The notes below the pieces were generated by a model, which worked only from the letters and a program-made list of their open reading frames with translations, did not search any database and was not told where the DNA came from. This document shows, one piece after another, positions 58,701-64,000 of a stretch of 64,000 bases of DNA (positions within the stretch are counted from its first letter, which is position 1; every line of letters begins with the position of its first letter). The stretch is from assembly GCF_021134715.1 (NCBI RefSeq), contig NC_060026.1, positions 15,243,001 through 15,307,000 of the forward strand, in the 5' to 3' direction. Origin of the DNA: Daphnia pulex. Lineage: Eukaryota; Arthropoda; Branchiopoda; Diplostraca; Daphniidae. The translations under genes were made by a program, and so were the position numbers.

Positions 58701-59561
58701 TTTTCGTCGTCTTGTCCGGCCGGTAATTTTCCTCATTCCAGAAAACCGAGTCCCACATTTTGTCACTTTGTTCTCTTATGGTCGTCCTGGACGTTACGAG
58801 CAAATCCTTTAAAATATTTAAAACTTGAAACTCCGTATCAGGCGACCCGACCTCGGAGTCGTCAAATGTGTCCATTCGGATGTTGGTGGCCGTTTCCGTC
58901 AACATTTTCTTCTCGTCGTTGGCCGTCAGAAAAATTTCTTTTTTGTCTTCAAATTTCTTTAAAAGAGTCGAGACCATTTGACCGGAAGTGACACTGTCGA
59001 TGCGGATGGTCGTCTGTTTGGTTTGCGACGTCTGCGATGACAAACTGTACAGGAGTCTGAAATGGTTTGAATGTTTGGGAACAGATCGCATTTCACTGGC
59101 CAGTTCGTCGCAGATTTTCTGGTCGTAACAAGTCAGAGAAAACCAAAGGGTTTTGCTTCTGTCATAATTCGTCCACACTGGCGATGGCGAATAATCTGTT
59201 GTGGGTATTTTGCTGGTGAGAATGACCTTATCCAAGGGGAGAACTCTCACTTTATTTGATTTGATTTGATGACCGACGATTTCATTTAAATGTTTCACAA
59301 CTTCATTTTGGACTTTGTCGTTCCACATTTCAATGCGGAAGCTCATCTCTGGCTGTTTCGTGAATCTGTTGTAAATACTAACGGCGCTTGAGTGGTATCG
59401 GCGTGTTCATAAATTTCAATGAGAAAGTTGCCGTACTCCATAGAACTGAACGTGTCCGGCGAGATTTTTAGTTTCGCCCAAGAAGAAGAAGAAGCACCGA
59501 ATGATTGACACTGACAGCAAACGGCCAAAAGAATGGTGAGGATCCATTTGATTGGGACCAT
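55715..59561 (-). CDS. secreted coiled-coil protein with C-terminal C1q domain
   Basis: Eleven exons in transcript order: 59437-59561, 58128-59365, 57943-58059, 57803-57874, 57650-57724, 57528-57590, 56631-56696, 56440-56565, 56231-56380 and 55715-56175 (ten listed; the 58128-59365 exon is the large one), in frame for 830 residues. A signal peptide (VPIKWILTILLAVCCQCQS) is followed by a roughly 410-residue unrecognised region (MSFRIEMWND...), then tandem small exons coding Leu/Lys/Glu/Thr-rich coiled coil (for example KELVKTRADF, KELAETKITTG), a module with PTSCADLERMGQKVNGFFSV and YCNFF, and a C1q domain (IGYADVKSAPVHFYV, GIFTAPRPGIYFFSFAG, GDRVWVQI, FTGFML). All junctions from the large exon onward are phase 1. 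C1q-domain proteins trimerise and bind ligands extracellularly, often in immune recognition; that role is inferred. The exon at 57803-57874 has a weak CAAG acceptor. Confidence 0.85.
56697..57527 (-). other. long intron of the C1q gene
   Basis: An 831-nt intron, far longer than the others in this gene. It contains a minus-strand open frame at 56785-57045 without domain features, and no further coiled-coil exon could be found in it. Confidence 0.5.
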
Positions 59562-60191
59562 TTCAGTAAAAACGTTTGAGAACTGGCACTTTGGGAAATT
59601 CTTTTCTTCAATTTTTCCCTTTTCTTTAATTTTTATCTTTCCTTCAGAATTTTGGAAATCAGTTTCACATAAAAATGAATTAGCTCTACCTTATCTGCAG
59701 ATGATGAAAACTTGTGTGAACACAGAAACAATTGTAACGATATTTACTAGAATTCTATATGATTTTATTGACACGACTGTTGACGTACAAGTTTAAAACT
59801 GAATTGAGACTTGGACAGAAATACGATGGCAAACTCATTCGAATTGGGTTTTTCCCAAGGGTTTTTTCATTTGCGCGAAATTTAGTCCAACTTCGAGAGT
59901 TGAAAGATAAAATAGAAGTGTCATTTGATATTCCCGCCAAGGTTTTATAAACAGAACATCCTGTGTATGTAAAACAAGTTCTCAATTCTTTAAAACGCGA
60001 TACACCAAAAAAATAAAAGAAAACAAGCTGGCAGATTAGATCAATTTCGAATGCCGGCACACATTTAAATTTAAAATCGATTTTTGGTTGCCACACCAAC
60101 TGCTTTCAAGCCGCAACCTAGGCGCACCCAAAGTAATAGTTAAATGATCTTAATTACATAAAATTATTTCTTATACTTGTGCAGTGGATCG
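59562..60191. other. upstream flank of the C1q gene
   Basis: It probably contains the promoter of the minus-strand C1q gene. A minus-strand frame of 114 codons (59755-60099) and a plus-strand frame (59759-59950) overlap each other and show no domain. No clear TATA box was found. Confidence 0.35.
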
Positions 60192-60948
60192 GATTTCTCT
60201 TGCCATTTTGTTGACTCAGTTAGGGCTCAAATATTTCATTTGTAGGAAGTAGGAACGACTTTAGATCAGGCCCGGTTTTGTAGGTCGCAACTCACTGACA
60301 GTAAATGTTGACGAAATTCCACATTTATTAGACAATTTAACTGATAAGAAAGTCACTCCAGCAAAGAAAAATAATTCTTTCATTTAGAAAAATTCAAATT
60401 TTACCCTTGTCCTTATTGGGTTAAAGAAATCTGGAATCCGTCTTGCTTTGCATTCTTTTTCGTGGCATATTAACAACCGTTCAACTGTTGACGTTAACAT
60501 TGACGTCAACGCGTAATGTGACATATTTGCGGCATATTTGAAGTGAAATCATTGAGCCCCCCCCCCCCCCCCCAAACAAATGTAAATGACCAACCCTGGC
60601 ACTTATTGGCGTGAGGTAGGCAGGAGATTCATCACCTGACATTTAAGACCAAACGAACGTCATCAAAGTTAAAAAAATCTCCATTTAATTACTTACACGA
60701 CATTGTTTAATTCTTTGGTCTCTCAACATTTTGGTCTTTTCTTCGAAACTGAACGTTTTCGTCTTTTTTTTTCTTGACACGGCGGTGGAGTGGCCGTCCA
60801 TTTCTTGCGGGATTTACCGTGAAATTCACATTTTTCTTTTTTAAAAATGAAACAACATTTTTCTTGTTATATTTTTGAATATAAGCGTTTCAGCTTTAAG
60901 TTCTATGGAATTCCAAGCTACAATCAGCAATCAAATTATTTTTTTTAG
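60192..60948. repeat. direct repeat, copy 2
   Basis: It is the counterpart of 54440-55032 and longer by several insertions, including a C16-17 run near 60557-60574 where copy 1 has only CCCCC. It lies upstream of the C1q gene, with the GPCR gene beyond. Confidence 0.75.
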
Positions 60949-61292
60949 AGATATTGAATAAACCTGTTGTGTTTTCAAGGTGCGAAGGTCACTAGGTCGG
61001 TTTCCATGGCAATTTCAATTGAGAACTAGTGAAGCGTGATAAAAAAATAGACTTACAGAAAACAATCCAACCGGTACGCCATTCACACAGGGACATTGTG
61101 CACTAGCGAAAATAGCCACCCCCCAGTCCTAATAATCAAAAAAATTCCTAAAAGTTATCCAGCAGAGATCCGCGCATGCGAGAAAAACTCTACGACGCGC
61201 CTTGGATGAGAAAAGAAACGGGCAAACGCCCAGCATATCTCACGGCAGTGGACAGGCTCATCCTTTTAGTCTGTCCATCACAATAGTCCAGA
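60949..61292. other. 5' flank of the GPCR gene
   Basis: It contains the presumed promoter and leader of the GPCR gene. No TATA box or other core element was recognised. Confidence 0.3.
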
Positions 61293-62838
61293 ATGGACGA
61301 CCAACTGGCTTCCTTCGTCAACTCCAGCGCTCCGCATCATTCGCCGATGATTTCGTTCGATTTCAACGTCATGAAACAGAACCTCACGTCCGTCCAAGAG
61401 TTGTACCGTACCTCGGCCGTCACGGTGGCCATGTTTCTCAATTGCCTCGTCATTTTAGTGGTGAGCAATTCCCGCCAATTGCGTTACCCCCGTCACGTTT
61501 TCTGGGCGGCCGTTTCGCTCTTTGAATGTCTCTTTCTATTCGAATGCATCCTGGAATTGGTCGTTGTTAATAATCACGACGAACTGGCCTGCCGGATCTT
61601 TATTCTCCTCTGCCCGGTCGACTATTCCATCCTGTTGATTTGCCTGGCCATGGCCGCCTTCGACCGCTACTTGGCCATCGCCCGCTACGAGTGGTACAAG
61701 GAAACGGTCACCAATCGCGGCGTCGTTGCCACCGTTTCGGCCGCTTCGGTCGTGACTTTTGTCGTCGTGACGATTCCCTTCTGGACGGACCACCAGTCCA
61801 TCTACACCTGCACCCTCAACTTGTCCCACGTCCACTGGGTGTACGTTTTGAATTTTGTGCTGGGCATCGTTTGCGTCCTGCTCCACGTCAAGATCTTCTT
61901 GGCATCGAAATCCGTCATCCGCCAGTATCTGCCCAGTTACCCCACGACGTCCGTCACTGTGACGTTCGTCAAGGACCGGAGTAAGATCCGGCCGTCCCTT
62001 TTCTCCGGTGAGTTGCGCGTAGACTTGGACTTTGACATTTTATATCTGGAAAAACTGTGCCCTGATAGTTGTTTGCCCAGTAATTGAATTATTTATTTAC
62101 AGGTAAAATTCCCAAGTTGTAGTGTCTGAAGTGCTCTTTCAAATCAGAGTTAATGGATCCGTTCGGATGTGTAGCTACTTATTTTTATTCTGACTGACGC
62201 AAGTGATCAATTTTTAATCACTGCCGTTTGATCCGATTACAGTCAGATTCTAGACCGACTCGGTGAAACCCACGCAATGATCCTAATTCTAAATCATTTT
62301 TCTCAATTCTTTATTTATTTAAATCTTTATTTATTTATTTTTATTTTCAGGACCGGAAGGGGTGGAATCGTCTCCGGAAACGGCGGAAAGAGTTTTCATC
62401 ACATTTCCGGAAAATGCCACCGCTTCCAAGTCGGATCACCTGGTCAGAATCGATCCTGGAGATTCGCCGGATCATCAAGGAACTGCTGACGGCCAGCATT
62501 CCAACGGTCAATCTTTTCTCAAGGAGCCTGGCGGGCAGACGAAAATCAACCGATTGGAAGTGCGGGCAGCGCTGGACATGTCCGTCAACGTCCTGCCCTT
62601 TTGGCTGTGCACATTTCCGGTCTCGTCTTACGCCATGGCCCTGTACTGGTGCGTCAAACTGGAAGGCGACTGCGACGCCGTTTTCCTGACGTGGACGTAC
62701 ATGTGGGACGTTTTCCTCCTGCACAGCATCTACAATCCCGTCATGTACATGTCGACGAGTACGGAATTCCGGCGGGCCCTCTCCCACATCGCCAGGAAGT
62801 TGATCAACACGTTCCACATTGAAGTGTACGAACATTGA
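61293..62838 (+). CDS. orphan class A (rhodopsin-like) GPCR
   Basis: Exons 61293-62007 and 62351-62838 (GTGAGT...TTTCAG, phase 1) give 400 residues with seven predicted membrane segments. Seen in the sequence: glycosylation sites near the N-terminus (N10, N30), Asn of TM1 (FLNCLVILVV), the disulfide pair C100/C173, DRY at 124-126 followed by LAIARYEWY, a Gly/Asp/Ser-rich third intracellular loop at about 240-310, and NPVMY at 367-371 in TM7. TM2 has FECLFLFE in place of the usual LAxAD, so the conserved sodium-site Asp is replaced, and TM6 reads PFWLCTFP instead of CWxP. The signature is definite for class A; the ligand is unknown. A peptide ligand is possible but not shown. ATG context (CCAGAATGG) is good. 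Confidence 0.85.
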
Positions 62839-64000
62839 CGGGAGTTAATTGACACTTCATATCACTTGTTGCTGTGTCAAAAGATTTTTCGCGCTTATTT
62901 TCAAATGGAGAAAGTTGGGTCGACACGTTTGTCGGCGTTTAATTAATTTCAACTCAAACACATCAACTGCGTGTTTACTGTTTACTCTGTGGAGACATGC
63001 ATGTGATGTTGTGTCACTAGAGATTTTTATTTGTCATTAACAAGTTGGTGTGTGTCGACTGTCGAGCGCTCCTACTAATCAGTTCCCTGCCGCAAACAGC
63101 TGCTGGTTGCAAACATTGACGAGTCCCTTATGAGTTCCTGTCTGTACTATACCTCGCGAAGCTCATTGGTCTTTTTTTTTCTTAATTATCAGACAGAGTT
63201 GCTTGTAAAATAATTATTTGTTGAGATGAGAATATGTTGGCGGTCGCGAAACTAATTTCTTGTATAACCGCACGAGTGGAGGATCAAATGATTTGAAATA
63301 TTTATGAGGTTTAACCCCCTTGAAGAGATTTATTGACTGAATAATTGAATATATTTAATAAACGGAAGACAAGTGGTTACTCACTGAATAACTTACCACC
63401 GACAAATCCAATCAAACCCACAAGATGGACATAGCTGAGACGAGTTACAGTCTACGATATGATCCGCCAGACTTACGTCGAGTAAATAATAACAAACGAT
63501 GGAAGGCAATACAATACCATTACTTAGCAAACAAGAAAACCCCGGTGGCAGCAACCCGGAGTGCTGGAAACGACCGCCCACCTGGTCGACGTCGTCAAAG
63601 TCAATTGTCCGGCATAAAGGAATTCTCCCATTTCTTTCTTGTTTCGACACATTTTTCTTCAGTTCTTCTTCTTTAGACGAACTCATCTCGACCGATTGAA
63701 CTGTCGGCCGTGGCCGCCGCTCGGAGTGGACACTATGGCGCGTCCATTATTTCGATTGACGTATCGATTCAAGATCTTTCCAACTTGAAAAGTATAGCGG
63801 ATGAATTTAGTGCTGAGCTGACGTTTTGGACTCGAGTTTAGGATTTATTGGGAATTGGCTTTTATCGATTTCCGGGTTGCGTTTATACGACGGTAGGCCG
63901 GGATACATGACACCTGATACTTATAGACATGTCCACTCGGATGTAACCCTTAACAGTTCTCAGAAGGGGATTGTATAAGTCGAGTCGGTGAACTACCGTA
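62839..64000. other. right end of the window downstream of the GPCR gene
   Basis: No gene is firmly supported. On the minus strand an ATG at 63686 opens MSSSKEEELKKNVSKQERNG and reaches a possible donor (GACCAG|GTGGGC at about 63582), which could be a first coding exon; no partner exon was found before the GPCR gene. Sequence otherwise is A/T-rich with no domain. Confidence 0.35.

Noticed and set aside
59343-59437. Apparent frameshift between the signal-peptide frame and the large exon of the C1q gene
   Set aside because: A 71-nt GT-AG intron (59366-59436, GTACGG...ACAACAG) joins the two frames exactly and gives an 830-residue product divisible by three; no frameshift is needed.
61536-62835. 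Minus- and plus-strand ORFs overlapping the GPCR exons (61536-61886, 61640-61984, 62347-62835)
   Set aside because: They are shadows of high-GC coding sequence; only the DRY/NPVMY frame gives a known fold.
63393-63686. 97-codon minus-strand ORF as a complete gene
   Set aside because: Only the first 35 codons look like an exon; the remainder passes a likely donor and shows no domain, so it was mentioned but not called.
1-64000. CRISPR arrays, tRNA or rRNA genes, bacterial-type operons
   Set aside because: No regularly spaced repeats, cloverleaf sequences or ribosomal RNA segments were found, and gene structure is clearly eukaryotic.

Overview
The window looks like nuclear DNA of a small crustacean, most likely a water flea (Daphnia or a close relative). 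This is inferred from very short GT-AG introns (mostly 57-110 nt), arthropod gene families (a beaten-path Ig gene, a pickpocket-type DEG/ENaC channel), a C1q gene with many tiny exons, and a large lineage-specific BTB array. No database search was possible; all gene models were built by hand from reading frames and splice sites.

Region 1 (1-35,900, all minus strand) is a tandem array of MATH-BTB genes. Every unit has a short non-coding first exon, a coding exon A (MATH-like plus BTB), a 72-94 nt intron, and a coding exon B (a second, diverged MATH-like plus BTB). Read singly, A and B look like separate ORFs, because the A frame runs into TAA immediately after the splice donor (AT|GTAA). Splicing joins them in frame in every full unit, giving proteins of about 530-560 residues with two MATH-BTB modules. 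There are 13 apparently intact genes, the 5' end of another at the window edge, two truncated units (about 9.4-10.5 kb and 17.5-17.9 kb), a ghost first exon (20.7-20.9 kb) and a decayed BTB relic (35.5-35.9 kb). BTB proteins usually act as Cullin-3 ubiquitin-ligase adaptors and MATH domains usually bind substrates, so the array is plausibly a diversifying set of substrate adaptors.

Intron 1 of unit 13 holds a 1.75-kb transposon (27,688-29,436) with about 258-bp, nearly identical terminal inverted repeats. Its interior carries the 3' ends of two unrelated host genes in convergent orientation: SNU13/NHP2L1 (spliceosomal 15.5K protein) with its intron kept, and probably VPS36 (ESCRT-II). It looks like a Pack-type gene-capturing element. 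A second, 38-bp hairpin insertion with a perfect 8-bp target duplication sits at 23.3 kb.

Region 2 (36-49.2 kb, plus strand) holds a seven-exon beaten-path-like gene (40,380-45,668; signal peptide, two Ig domains, acidic linker, GPI-type tail, one GC-AG intron) and an eight-exon DEG/ENaC channel gene (46,685-49,202). Region 3 (52-64 kb) holds a TATA-driven small secreted-protein gene of unknown function (52.3-53.1 kb), a multi-exon secreted C1q-domain gene on the minus strand (55,715-59,561) flanked by two direct copies of a 0.6-0.75 kb repeat, and a two-exon class A GPCR gene (61,293-62,838). Between these lie long non-coding stretches with simple repeats.
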